From positions 1-31,986 of the forward strand of contig JAAAIG010000256.1 in the NCBI GenBank assembly GCA_015852425.1: DNA of 31,986 nucleotides, written 5' to 3'. The translations under genes were made by a program, and so were the position numbers. Positions within the stretch are counted from its first letter, which is position 1. Every line of letters starts with the position of its first letter. Origin of the DNA: Gryganskiella cystojenkinii. Lineage: Eukaryota; Mortierellomycota; Mortierellomycetes; Mortierellales; Mortierellaceae. Below the pieces are notes generated by a model, which was not told the DNA's origin, searched no databases, and was given only the letters and a program-made list of their open reading frames with translations. This document shows, piece by piece, positions 9,101-20,114 of the stretch.

Positions 9101-11325
9101 TTACAGCTGCAATTTGGCGGTAATATAACTGAGGTCGACCTGCAAGAACTTGGCCATTACTACGCCGATTTCCGTGTTCTCATGGTTACCTCGGAGATCA
9201 TTAAACCCCTCCCCGTCCGCGTACAGGTTCACATCCACAGCGGTATGACCGCCGGTTGTCCATCCCAAATTGGCGCGACGACTGATCGCATGACCCAGGT
9301 ATCGGATAATGTTCTCTGGCAGCTCTTCTGGGTTCGACAAGAACGTCAACTCGTCATCCGTCGCATCAGTAATGCCCATGCCCTTCTCGAGAATCTCGGT
9401 CTGAATAAAGGTTTTGCGGTATTTACCCTGATACTCTGCAATCTTGCGGCTCAACAATTCCGTTGACGCCTTGGCGCGCGAAATTACCTCGGGTCGCCAG
9501 AGGTACTCGGGTAATTGTGTAGGATCCCATTGAGCACCGACAGCAAAACCACCGGTCTCATGATCGCTAGTTGAGATCAACAATGTATCCGGGTTCTTGG
9601 CTACCCATTCACGAACATGACGGATAGTTCGTTGGTACTCGAGAATCTCGTGAACGTGCGCGACAGGGTCATTGTTATGGGCGCCCATGTCGATACGACT
9701 GCCCTCGATCAAGAGAAAGAACCCTTGGTTGACACCGGAATGCTCCTTGAGAGAGTCGAGCGCCGCGAGGGCCATCTCCTTGAGACTCGGTTCTTTGATC
9801 TTGACGTTCTCCGTGTTGTTGTTGTCGACAACGTAGTTCATATGATCGTTGTTGAAGAGTCCCAAGGCAGGCAGGGGAATATCTTCTGCTTTCGCGTTCA
9901 AGAAATCCGTACGATCTTTCATATAGGTTTTAAAACCACGGGCACGACTTTCTGCGATCAAGTCTCGGTTATCGGTTCGACAACTGCCCTCGGTAGTGTT
10001 TGGCAAGAAGAAGCAGCGACCGCCACCCATGAGAAGATCGAGTTGGAGACCCAGAACATAATCACCAATCTGCTGTTCTGCAATCTCAGATTCCATATCG
10101 CGATGGACCACGTGGGCCGAGAACGAGGCCGGGGTCGCATGCGTGACACGACTCGTCACGACCATCCCAGTCAACATCCCACGGTCCTTGGCGGCCTCCA
10201 GAATCGTTCCGCAAGGGTTTCCGTCATTATCCACTAACATGGTCGTATTGGAATTATGCAGAAATTTGGTGAACAAGGCATACCGTTCCGTTTAAAAAAG
10301 CAAAAGTAGGAGAGAAAGAGAGTTTGGTTGCACAAGATCCATTGCTTATTTTTCAAAATGTGAGAGGGTNNNNNNNNNNNNNNNNNNNNNNNNNNNNNNN
10401 NNNNNNNNNNNNNNNNNNNNNNNNNNNNNNNNNNNNNNNNNNNNNNNNNNNNNNNNNNNNNNNNNNNNNNNNNNNNNNNNNNNNNNNNNNNNNNNNNNNN
10501 NNNNNNNNNNNNNNNNNNNNNNNNNNNNNNNNNNNNNNNNNNNNNNNNNNNNNNNNNNNNNNNNNNNNNNNNNNNNNNNNNNNNNNNNNNNNNNNNNNNN
10601 NNNNNNNNNNNNNNNNNNNNNNNNNNNNNNNNNNNNNNNNNNNNNNNNNNNNNNNNNNNNNNNNNNNNNNNNNNNNNNNNNNNNNNNNNNNNNNNNNNNN
10701 NNNNNNNNNNNNNNNNNNNNNNNNNNNNNNNNNNNNNNNNNNNNNNNNNNNNNNNNNNNNNNNNNNNNNNNNNNNNNNNNNNNNNNNNNNNNNNNNNNNN
10801 NNNNNNNNNNNNNNNNNNNNNNNNNNNNNNNNNNNNNNNNNNNNNNNNNNNNNNNNNNNNNNNNNNNNNNNNNNNNNNNNNNNNNNNNNNNNNNNNNNNN
10901 NNNNNNNNNNNNNNNNNNNNNNNAAAAAAAAATCGAAAACAGCCATGCTCCTACCAAGGGATCTCTTGGCAAAGTAGAAGGTAAAAGTAACGGCGGTCGA
11001 GGTCAAGACGATGGCCAGCAACATGCACATGACCATGCGTCTTCGCTCCTACAGAAGAAAAGAACAGATGAGATAAAAAAAAACAAAAAAGCAGACAAAG
11101 AAACCGTTGTTAGTTATCCAGAAGACGCGGTCAAAAGGTAGAGACGCCGAGAATGAAAAGAAAAAGCAGCTCCAAAGAGTTTTCTTGTTATTTAAAACGT
11201 ACTCTGCTGATTTGCTTGTTCTCCTCCTGGCGTAGCAAGGCGCGCTCATCCTCGTCAAATGAGTCTCGGGGATCCTCACTGGCGAGCAGGGGGGTCGTGG
11301 CATTCACATTCGCTCTTCGTGCCAT
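9101..11325 (-). CDS. PHO8: Vacuolar alkaline phosphatase (PHO8-like), interrupted by assembly gap
   Basis: The minus-strand gene has visible exons at 11203-11325, about 10955-11048 and 9101-10233; the rest is inside the N gap. The start MARRANVNATTPLLASEDP leads to a cytosolic tail of about 45 residues and a membrane anchor (MVMCMLLAIVLTSTAV), the layout of yeast Pho8, which reaches the vacuole. The large last exon (376 residues) has the metallo-phosphatase signatures PCGTILEAAKDRG, THATPASFS, LLMGGGR, IEGSRIDMGAHNND, STSDHETGG and TTGGHTAVDVN. These give the D-xxx-H, DH and GH zinc ligands. The VTDSAAGATA nucleophile block and first metal Asp must lie in the gap. I place the last acceptor at TTAG before 10233, because upstream sequence is pyrimidine-rich and the family resumes at VDNDGNPCG. 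The product hydrolyses phosphomonoesters in the vacuole. Confidence 0.9.
10370..10923. other. Assembly gap (554 N)
   Basis: All bases are N. The gap lies inside the PHO8 gene and must contain the exon or exons coding for its catalytic-serine region, roughly 70-75 residues plus introns. An A/T homopolymer borders its right side, which may have caused the break. Confidence 0.98.
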
Positions 11326-11711
11326 AGTTGCGTAATTAGTCAAAGACTGTGGGAATAATAGTGTGAAAGGAAAAAAAAGGAGTGACCGTGCGTGTAGAAA
11401 GACAGAGAGGTAAGGAGAGAATGTCTAGTTCATGGGCATGAAGAAGAGAATAAAGGTGAATGGAGAAGAAGAAGAAAAGAAAGAATAGGAAAAGTGTCCA
11501 AGTTGTCAAGGTGTTGTTCGCCAATGGGTGGTGTCTTTCGTGGTGACATGGACCCACCCGCGAGGCAAAAAAGACTGGTCTCTCTTTTTTTTATCTTCAT
11601 TTTTTTGGTGGCGTCATTACCTTCTTTCGCTTTTTTTTTCTTCTTTCCTTGCTGTCTCCGCTGAACGTCGTTTCCTTTCTCATTTCCCTCGCATCATACC
11701 CATTGCTTCGC
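11326..11711. promoter_or_regulatory. Shared promoter of PHO8 and the methyltransferase gene
   Basis: 386 bases separate two divergent start codons. The left half is purine-rich on the plus strand and the right half carries T runs and C/T-rich sequence, the expected arrangement for two 5' UTRs facing outward. No TATA box stands out, and no CACGTG Pho4 site is seen. Confidence 0.5.
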
Positions 11712-13217
11712 ATGCAAGATCACCAACTTGATACCATTGCTGTTGGCAATGTCAATGAACACAGGCTCAATCAGGATCAGGATCATGACCAAAAAGACGA
11801 ATCTGCAACCACAACCCTGATCCCTTGGAAGTACTGCAACCCATACGCCAACAACAGAAGTCCTGAACGTCTCTTTCTCTTCCAGGGTGAATCGGGTACG
11901 ACTGTTTTACGCGCCCTTGGATCTTTCGGAACGAAAACATGGACAATTGGAAGGTCTTTTATACGGGTTTCTCGCTCTCTCTCTGTCTCTCATACTCTCT
12001 CTAACTCGTTCTCCCCTTTCCCCATCCAGTGATCATTCAACAGAGACTGGACGAAAAAGTGACCATTGATCAAAACACTGGCAACGTCGTTTGGGATGGG
12101 GTAAGTCTTGTTGCTCTCCCATATCCCACAATATCGCCGTTTGGAACGAGTTGATTGCTTACAGGCACCCTCATTCTTTCCTTCTTCCACCAACAACGCA
12201 AAGGCCTACCTCATGTCAAAATATATCGAGTCCAACATCAGGACTTTAAAGGACAAATCCTGTCTTGAACTCGGTGCGGGAACCGGCCTCGTGAGCATTG
12301 TCGCTTGGTTATCAGGTATTGTTATCCTTGTTAGAGAGAGATTGCTTTGTTCAGCTTTAGAAACCAACTCATCTCTCTTCTTTGTTACAGGATCCAACAA
12401 CGTTCTGGCGACCGATTTGCCAGGCCCACATACCGAACATGTCGAAAAGAACGTGCGATCGAATTCTCTTCGGATAGAAAAAATTCGCCGGGACGCCATT
12501 GCAAAGGCAGCGGAGCAGACTCGGACCTCCTCTGGTATTGAACAGAGGTTGGCGGCTAGAAATGCACTTGTAGAACTTGTCAGCAACGACCTTCACGTCG
12601 CGCCACTTGATTGGTAAGAAAAGAGCATCGACTTCAGAAAAGTCGCCAAAAAAATATGATTCCTACACTGGATCCTAAACAATTGGCATTTACCGTTCCC
12701 CTGTTTTGTTCTCCTGTCCCGTATGAAAAATGTAGGGAGTCTCCAACGTTTCCTGAATCGACACCGTTCCAGGGTCCGTTCTCTTTCATTTTTTGCTCCG
12801 AGATCCTGTACCTCCCACAGTTCCATCGAGCATTGCTAAAGACTATTACTCGATTCTCGGACGAGTCGACGGTCGTGATCCTGCTTTGGAAGCAACGTGG
12901 TCTGGGTGAGGAGCGGTTCTTTGCCCTAGCCGCTCGGCCGTCAACAGGATGGCGAATCGAACAGGTAGTGTTTGCGTTGTTGCCGAGATCGATTTATTTT
13001 TTTCTTTCTTTCTGACTTTGTTCAGCGTTTGCGCAAAAAAAAAAAAAAAACGAAAAAAAGAAACGAGGCTCTGGGTTGATCTCGTGGCTGCGCTCTATGG
13101 GAAAACTGACATTCTCTCCTATCGTTCTTCTTCTTTTAGTTGGACAGAAATGTCCTTGACAGTGAGTTCCAAGACCAGCCTTATGGGATTGCAAGAATGA
13201 CTCGTGTCAGTGTCTAG
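11712..13217 (+). CDS. METTL21-type (methyltransferase family 16) protein methyltransferase
   Basis: 312 residues in seven exons: 11712-11830, 11886-11953, 12030-12100, 12165-12315, 12391-12613, 12736-12964, 13140-13217. After a Gln/Asp-rich head, VIIQQRLDEKV and NVVWDGAP match the family's strand pair before the catalytic fold. LELGAGTGLVS (about 120-130) is the SAM-binding motif I, ATDLP follows it, and the LDW motif sits at 209-211 (its Trp codon is split by an intron). A C-terminal Rossmann part has FIFCSEILYLPQFHRALLKT. Relatives methylate lysines on elongation factors, chaperones or VCP; which one applies here cannot be told. The first intron (55 bases, donor GTACTG) is inferred: it alone restores the frame of the conserved strand, and its end is a clear pyrimidine tract. 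Confidence 0.85.
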
Positions 13218-13240
13218 ACGCGAGTGTTTACTTGCATGAT

Positions 13241-13246
13241 AATAAA
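13241..13246 (+). terminator. Polyadenylation signal for the methyltransferase gene
   Basis: AATAAA lies 24 bases past the stop codon and is followed by a T-rich and then A-rich stretch. Confidence 0.6.
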
Positions 13247-13762
13247 GTTTTGTTTTTTTAAAAAAAAGAAAGGCAAAAGTGATGAGAAATCAACGCGGAA
13301 CAAAATGGCCTACAGTCAACGAGTGGGGGTTGCGACAAAAAGAAGAAAAAAACCAAAGCGTGCGAGCATGTGCCGAAGGAGAACAGAGAAAGAACAATAG
13401 ACGCTGTGGAGATCATTTTCTCATGAAGGTTGCGAAAGTGCGCATCGCGGGATTTTCTCTACGTAGCCGAGGGAAGAAGCAACGACGGAGAAAAACGATA
13501 TCCAGTTTTTCTTTTGGCCGTTTGATTTTCTGCGATAATTTTTAAAAAAAAAAAGATATCGCGACAGACAAATCGCGAAAGTTTTCTTTGGGTCACACAG
13601 CTGGACAAACTATGGCCACTCAAACGGAGGAAACCAAACGCAGAAGCGCACTTTTATTCTTTACCCGCCATTTCGAATCGCACCCATTCATTCATTCATT
13701 CATTCTTCATTCTCCTCTTTCACATCTCTTTTCTCCCGCTTAGAAAGTATAAAAAAAAGACA
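13247..13762. promoter_or_regulatory. Intergenic, promoter of the MsrA gene
   Basis: No gene is seen. A (CATT)5 microsatellite occupies 13685-13704, followed by C/T-rich sequence. A TATA-like GTATAAAAAAAA at 13748-13759 lies only a few bases before the first MsrA ATG. Confidence 0.45.
13685..13704 (+). repeat. (CATT)5 microsatellite
   Basis: Five perfect copies of CATT stand in the promoter region of the MsrA gene. An imperfect copy follows. Confidence 0.8.
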
Positions 13763-14662
13763 ATGACCTTCAGGAACCTACGTAATTTTATTCCTTTTCT
13801 CTCTACCGCTACTTCCTCTGCTCTCTTATCCGCCCGACCCGTCTCTTCCAAAACCAGTCGACACTTTCACTCCTCCAATATGACTCTGACCGAAACCGCA
13901 ACGTTTGCTGCTGGATGTTTCTGGTATGTATAATTGCAAAGTCGAAAAATAAGGGTCGATCTATATGCATTTCAAGGACTCATCCTTCAAAGTTTAACTC
14001 TCTCTCTCTGCCTCTCGTCACTATCGTTTTCTGTTCTTGTTCAACAGGGGTGTCGAAAAAGCCTTCCAGAAGCACTACAAGAACGAAAACATCCAGACCG
14101 CTGTCGGATACACCGGCGGCACTGATACCCGCCCTACCTACAAAAAGGTAAAAATATAAAGAAAATAAAGTGGGATGAAAATGATACGTCGGAGGGGTTC
14201 AAAGTCTTTCTGGCCCCATGCTTATGCTTCATCCATGATCAAGCCCTTATCCTCATCCTGACGTCGTTATTTTTTGTATAATCGAAATAGGTCTGCAGCA
14301 CATCAAGCAGCTCTGCCAACCACGCAGAAGCGCTCCAGATCCAGTACACGGCCAACGACAAGATCAACTACCCAGCCTTGGTGGAATTCTTTTACAGGAT
14401 GCACGATCCTACGACTCTGAACTCTCAGGGTCCCGATCGAGGAACACAATACCGCTCTGCCATCTTTTGTCATTCCCCCGAACAGGAAGAGATCGCGAGA
14501 AGAGTCACGGCCGAGGTACAAGAAAAACATTACAAGGGTAAGAAGATTGTGACTCAAATCGTTCAAGCCGGGGAATGGTACGATGCAGAGGATTACCATC
14601 AAAAGTATCTGGACAAGAACCCACATGGATACGAATGCCCCTCACACTTTTTGAGGTGGTAA
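13763..14662 (+). CDS. MXR1: Peptide methionine sulfoxide reductase A
   Basis: 210 residues in three exons: 13763-13923, 14048-14147, 14291-14662. The enzyme reduces S-methionine sulfoxide in proteins using thioredoxin. Residues 1-39 are rich in Arg, Ser, Thr and Ala with no acidic residue (MTFRNLRNFIPFLSTATS...), a mitochondrial presequence; a second ATG (13880-13882, M40) opens the catalytic domain. The active-site motif GCFWG is at 51-55 with nucleophile Cys52, and the first intron splits the Trp54 codon. AVGYTGG, RMHDPTT, DRGTQYRSAIF, DAEDYHQKYLDKNP and the tail GYECPSHFLRW match the yeast Mxr1 pattern; the tail Cys is the likely resolving residue. The segment between VC and HAEAL is a few residues longer and Ser-rich (STSSSSAN). 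Dual mitochondrial and cytosolic products are possible. Confidence 0.95.
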
Positions 14663-14734
14663 GGACAAAAGGATGAGGCATCGACATTAGATAGGACAAG
14701 TCAATTTTTTTTGTTGGTGACAACACAAACGGAT

Positions 14735-14740
14735 AATAAA
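14735..14740 (+). terminator. Polyadenylation signal for the MsrA gene
   Basis: AATAAA lies 73 bases past the stop, within the 228-base convergent spacer shared with the V-ATPase subunit gene. Confidence 0.6.
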
Positions 14741-14890
14741 CTCGAATTTGAACTGTTCCTTTAGGAAGAGATGTCGCCGAGGCGAGCTTCTTTGTTTGAG
14801 GGGTTGTCGATCGAATAAAAAACAGAAAAAAAAACTATACACTTTTTGCCAATGCTACAACAACAAACTCGCTTTTTTTTTCTTTTGGGT

Positions 14891-16124
14891 TTAAGCGCAC
14901 CTGGCGTCCGATGCCTTGGTGTTCAAGATCAAGGCAACAATAAGTCCATAAAGCGCCAACACCTCGGCGAAAATGAGGACGAGAATCTAATTTTGTTAGG
15001 AAAAAAAGTAGGGAGTTGAGTCCACGGTGTACATCAATTGGGCGATGGCAGTAAGAGTCAGCAGTTCCGAAATGATTATGAAAAAAAAATCACTTCTTTT
15101 TCCTCACCATTCCAGTGAACAATCTTGGTTGTTGAGCAGAGGCGCGGACACCGGCATCACCGACAATACCAACAGCAAATCCTGCAGCCATACCGGCCAA
15201 ACCGACACTAAGTCCAGCACCCAACTGAATGAATCCTGCATACAGGGACATCTGCTGCGAGACTATCGTAGGTTGTAAAGGGAAAACATAAGGAGGAGGA
15301 AGTGAAGTTAGCATCGATGCGATATAGTCAGAAAATGAACATTGAAGAGCAAACGGGTGGGTCGAGAAGGTGATCAGCGTCAAAAGACGCATCGAGGGGG
15401 AAGGCGAGGAGGTATAAAAGCGTTAAACTTACATCCGTTTCCGATCAGGACCGAGACGACGAGCCCGTAAATACCAATAATACCGGCCATAATAATGGGG
15501 ACAACACCCTTCATGATCAAATCGGGACGGAGGACACCCATGGAGGTGAGACCGACACCAGACTTGGCAGTACCATAGGCTGCTCCAAAGCCTATGTTGG
15601 GAGAAAAACAATAGTAGGGACGAGAGAAGGATAAAGGGACAGAAAGAGAGTGAGGGTCAGTGACGATGTAAATGTTTGTAAAAAAAAACGGCCCAAAGAA
15701 GAATACACAGCTGACTGTCTCCTTTATGTCCACGCGCTGAATGACTGGCTTCTGCGCTGATCCGCTGTGTATTTTGGCAGGAAATGGTTGAAGAAATGCG
15801 TGAATTGTCCCCAAAGTCGACAGTCGTGACGCGACAATTGGGTCTATTTTTTGACCCTTTTCTGGTCAATGGACGAGGCTAATCACCCCAGGCCAGAGCA
15901 GGACGGATGTCATGTAGGAGAGTATGCTCGCCCCTCGGGCTCCTTTCCTTGTCGATAAGTCTGCAAAGAAGAGGGGGTCCTGTCGACTTTCAGTCAGTCT
16001 TCCTCCGCACAGAGTCTTGACTCCCCAATGACTTACAGCAGAAGACGATGGCACTAGTGGCACCCATAACTCCAAAGAAGGGAGAGTAGACGGGGCAGTA
16101 TTCTGTAGCAACGAGAGCGGCCAT
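14891..16124 (-). CDS. VMA3: V-type H+-ATPase proteolipid subunit c
   Basis: 165 residues in four exons on the minus strand: 16037-16124, 15433-15591, 15108-15262, 14891-14986. The protein forms the rotating membrane ring that moves protons into the vacuole. Two repeats of two helices are visible. [20 protein letters not shown] and [10 protein letters not shown] are followed by [20 protein letters not shown] and [10 protein letters not shown]. The second repeat is [32 protein letters not shown] and [20 protein letters not shown]. The essential proton-carrying Glu is E142 in [10 protein letters not shown]. Length and order match yeast Vma3 (160 residues), not the longer c'' form. The last intron ends with a CTAAC branch-like site very close to its acceptor. 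The gene converges on the MsrA gene. Confidence 0.96.
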
Positions 16125-16432
16125 GGTGAAATGTAGTAAGTTAAAAAGAGGGTGAAGGAGGGAGAGAGGGGATGGAGCGAGGGTGAGTTGAGTGAGGAAG
16201 AAGAGAGAAGGGGTCGAGCAAGGGAAGAAAAAGGAAATGGGTCAGGCATGCCTTTTGGGCATGGACCAGCTGAATGTTCCTGACTTTTGACTTGAACGTT
16301 TCGCGCGATATTACGTCACCGTATTCATTATCGATTGATTTTGGAAAAAATGTGGAAGTGTATTGGTGTATCTTTTTTTGTCTACTCTACTCTATTACTC
16401 TCTCTAACGCTGCTCAGTCTTCTCGCTCTTCT
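16125..16432. promoter_or_regulatory. Spacer between AACS 3' end and VMA3 start
   Basis: 308 bases hold the 5' UTR and promoter of the V-ATPase subunit gene (A/G-rich on the plus strand at 16140-16240, hence C/T-rich in its own sense) and the short 3' UTR of the acetoacetyl-CoA synthetase gene. No gene is seen. Confidence 0.5.
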
Positions 16433-19183
16433 CTACTGCTTGAGCTCAGGAATGTTGTAATAAAGCTCGAGGGACTCGGGGTTGACCAAAGTGCCCGAGG
16501 GAATCACGGTCTGACCCGAGATGATCTTCTTGACCGCAATCTCGACTTTTTTACCGTTGATGGTATAGGGGATATCCTTTGTCCTCAACACGAACGCAGG
16601 TACATGTCTTGGCGACAATTGGTTCCGGATATGGGTCTTGATCCTCGTCACCAATCCCATATCCAAAGCTGTCGTGGTATCATCACCCCCAGCAACCTTC
16701 AAAAACAACACGACCCGCTCGTCCGTTCCATCCTTCAATGTCTGACCGACACAGAGCGAATCCTCAACCTCGGAATACGTATCGACAATGTTGTAGATCT
16801 CTGCACTTCCGAAACGGACACCATTGGGGTTCAAGGTGCCATCACTCCGTCCCAACATGACAATACCTCCTGTGTTGGGATTGATCCAGACGAAATCACC
16901 ATGGTACCAGACACCGGGGTAGTTGTCAAAGTACGCAGACTTGTACTTTTTGTGCTCGGGATCGTCCCAGAAATAAACGGGCATACAGGGGAACAAGCGG
17001 GAGCAAACCAGATCTCCAGATTGACCAAAGACGGGCTTGTGAGGAGCAGCCCAGGCTTCGATCTTCATACCAAGGGATCGGCATTGGATCTCGCCTCTGT
17101 AAACGGGCAAAACTGCGTTATGGGATGCGAAAAGCGAGCAAATGTCGGTACCTCCTGTAATGGATCCAAGCAAGAGGTTCTTCTTGATGTGTTCATAGAC
17201 GAAATCAAAAGACTCGGGCTTTAGCGGCGAACCAGTCGAGTAGATCGAGTGCAACGACGAGAGATCGTGCTTGTCTTTTGGCAAGTATCCTGCATCCTCG
17301 ATTGCCTGAATGTACTTGGCACTGGTGCCGAACGCAGTCACTTTCTCCTTTTCGACCAAGTCCCAGAGCGCACTTGGACCGGGCTTGAAGGGCGAACCAT
17401 CAAAGAGAACAATTGTCGCACCAAAAGTCAAACCAGAGACGAGCCAGTTCCACATCATCCAACCGGTGGTCGTGTACTGGAAAAGGATATCGGATGCAGT
17501 CAAGTCACCGTGAAGGATATGTTCCTTCTTGTGCTGGAGTAACATACCTCCGGCTGTGTGGACAATGCACTTGGGTTTGCCGGTCGTTCCAGAAGAGAAG
17601 AGAATGTACAAGGGGTGATTGAAAGGCAGGGGCTCGAAATCGATAAGCTCCTGATCCGCGGTCAAGTTTCCGGCAACAATTGGAGTCTCTTCTGAAGTAG
17701 CCAAGAACTCGCTCCAGGTGGTACCCTTCTCAACCGAAGAAGCCTCACAGGGCAAAGTAGGAACAAAGGGAATCAAAATAACTTTCTCGACCATATCCAA
17801 GCCTATGCAAACAGAAACAAAAAAAAAAAAAAACAATCCAGATCAGCATTCCGCTAGGAGATGATAGGAACTCTCCTGATCAGTCAATAATTATTTTTAG
17901 ACTTTTTTACCTTCCAGGACCTGGCGAAGCTTGTGGATGTGATCATGAGGGCGACCATTGTAGACGACAGCGTTGACAGAGAAGAGAAGCTTGGGCTTAA
18001 TCTGCGAGAATCGATCCAGAACACCCTAAATAGTGATAGACACCCCGGTCAAGAAAGAAGACAGAAGATAAAAGAGAGAGAGAGAAAGGAAAGAAAGAAT
18101 AAAAGTGAGCTGATCTGGTCTTTTTGACAACTCTAATTAATATGCCGACTCAACACCGATCTCGGTGGCAGTCAGGAGAGAAAGGATGCTTTGATTGTTT
18201 TCTTGGCGGATGGCGAGATGAGTCAAGCGAATGATGGACAACGCCGAGGTAAAAGCAAGAGAGCAGTAATCCATAGGTGGAGTCCGTCGCATTGAACAAC
18301 CAAGACCAACGAAGTCAAATTATAGAGTAACTTACAACAGTTCCGAAATCAGGCGAGGTCGAACTCCAGATGGCTCCGATACTCGAGGCAGCCAACATGG
18401 CAATGATGGCTTCAGGGCAGTTGGCAATATAACCAGCGACACGGTCGCCCTTGACCACACCGGCCTTACGCATGGCCTTAGCCGTCTGACGGACTCGTGC
18501 ATACAACTCGGCATAGGAAATTCGGGTAGGGACTTCCTGAAGTTCTCCAGTGGCGATGATAGCGGTCTTAGTGGGGTCCTTGCACCAGAGAGCATTCTCG
18601 GCAAAGTTCAAGCGCGCAGACTCGAACCAGGTGGGGAAGACATCCATAGGCACTGATCCGTCAACGACCTATACGTTTCCATGAAAGAAGACCAAGAGAT
18701 GCCAGAGGTAAATATGGAATGTTGTCCCCTCCTATAAAGAAATTGTTCGCTTGCAGATCAACAACAAAGCCAAAGCTCCACAGGATGCTACATACGGGTC
18801 CAGTGCAAGGAGTCGAGGCAATGACATTGGTGTATTCCCAGACATCGGTCCAGAATTCTTGGATCTCATCAACGGACCACTGCCAGAGATCGTTGTAGTT
18901 GGCTGAGCAAGCGAAAAAAAAGTAGCCAGATTGAAAGGAGTCAAAAGTGAAGACGTTAGGTAAGGGGAAATGAATCACAAAGGGGCAATTGCGGCCCAAT
19001 AATGGGGCAAGGACAGAGCAGATTTTAAGAGAAGATAGTCCTCATACCGAGCTGGAGAGAGTGCTTCTGGTTGACAAAGACTCTGAACTTGTCCATCTGC
19101 TTTTCCTCAATGTTGGTTGGGGTCCACATCTTGCGAGGGTTGGGGTCCATGCCCTGGTTGTTGGTCAGCTCTGCAGAAGTCAT
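16433..19183 (-). CDS. AACS: Acetoacetyl-CoA synthetase
   Basis: 686 residues in five exons on the minus strand: 19048-19183, 18796-18902, 18336-18668, 17911-18025, 16433-17802. The enzyme activates acetoacetate with ATP and CoA in the cytosol, feeding sterol and lipid synthesis. The start [18 protein letters not shown] leads to the ACAS-type N-terminal segment ([18 protein letters not shown]). [17 protein letters not shown] and [13 protein letters not shown] follow. The adenylate-forming motifs are [10 protein letters not shown] (300-309), [16 protein letters not shown] (447-455), [10 protein letters not shown] (530-539) and the acylation lysine in INGKKVE (648). [18 protein letters not shown] and the overall length (human AACS 672) favour this enzyme over acetyl-CoA synthetase. 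All exon joins keep frame. An A/G-rich tandem repeat lies just upstream. Confidence 0.94.
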
Positions 19184-19273
19184 TGCAATGTTGTTGTCCC
19201 GAGGGGATGTGGAGAGGAGACGGCAGGGAAGAAAAGAGGACGAGGAGAAGAGGGAGGATGAGGGTCGAGCAAT

Positions 19274-19319
19274 GAGAGAAAAAGAAATGGAAGAAAGAGA
19301 GAAAAAGAAATGGAAGAAA
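19274..19319 (-). repeat. Tandem repeat, 23-base unit, two copies
   Basis: The unit starting GAGAGAAAAAGAAATGG is present at 19274-19296 and again, without a mismatch, at 19297-19319. A degenerate GA-rich continuation follows. It lies about 90 bases upstream of the AACS start codon, in the probable 5' UTR. Confidence 0.8.
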
Positions 19320-20007
19320 GAGAGAGAAAGAGGACGCCGGACTGGTCTGACTGAGTGTAGAAGTCGGTCTTTTTTTATTTTTTATCTTGTCCTCCAGTGG
19401 TCAGGGCCGATCCACTCAACACCCCATACTTTTTTTTTTTTGCAGGTACAAAAGAAGTTTTTTTTTTGACCCAAAAAAAAAAATGAAATGGTCGCAGCAC
19501 CGTGAGAAAGTAAGGACAATTGATCGCCGTTTCTTCACTCTCTCTCTGACTTTGGTTGGGGAGGCGGGCGGAAATGGCATTATTAAAATCATTAATTACT
19601 CATGGTAAGACTATCGCAACCTTACTCTGTCCCTCCACAACGCACCCACGGACACACAACTCAAAAGAATTTTGAATGGGTATCTACCTATTCTTTGATT
19701 CCTCTGCTGCTGGCTGCAAAGCAAGTCTAAAAAAAAGGCTCACTCCCTTTTGTGCGCTCTCCCATTTATTCTGCTCGGCAGAATATTTTTCATGGCCAAA
19801 CACTCACACCTCTTTTCACAACCAACAGCCAGACTTTTCCAGTATATAATATTCCCTCACTTTTTTTCCTCCGTCCACTGAAATCACTGAAATCAATGAA
19901 ATCCCAAATCCTCCGCCATTAACAAGGTCACAATCAAGATCATACATGTCAATTTGAAGAGAGAGATCGGTTATTTTTTGTTTCCAAATTGCATCATCAT
20001 TTTCTTT

Positions 20008-20013
20008 TTTATT
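20008..20013 (-). terminator. Polyadenylation signal for RPS20
   Basis: TTTATT on the plus strand gives AATAAA on the minus strand, about 100 bases past the RPS20 stop codon. Confidence 0.5.
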
Positions 20014-20114
20014 CAAAAAAAAAAAGAATGCTTGCCATGTTGCCATGAATATTCTGGATCCAGAGTTTGTTTTTGTAAGAAGTCCTTGGTATAATCCGAT
20101 AACAGGAAAACACT

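Larger units (their letters stand above)
19184..20114. promoter_or_regulatory. AACS promoter and RPS20 3' region
   Basis: About 930 bases without a convincing gene. The AACS 5' UTR should be the A/G-rich part (19200-19340, C/T-rich in its own sense) with a 23-base tandem repeat. Further right are several T and A homopolymers and the likely RPS20 3' end. Short open stretches here are low-complexity translations. Confidence 0.5.

Noticed and set aside
9617..10237. 206-residue open stretch on the plus strand
   Set aside because: It lies opposite the conserved PHO8 exon and shows no domain of its own.
16274..17224. 316-residue open stretch on the plus strand
   Set aside because: It is the antisense of the last AACS exon. 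The minus strand has all adenylate-forming motifs.
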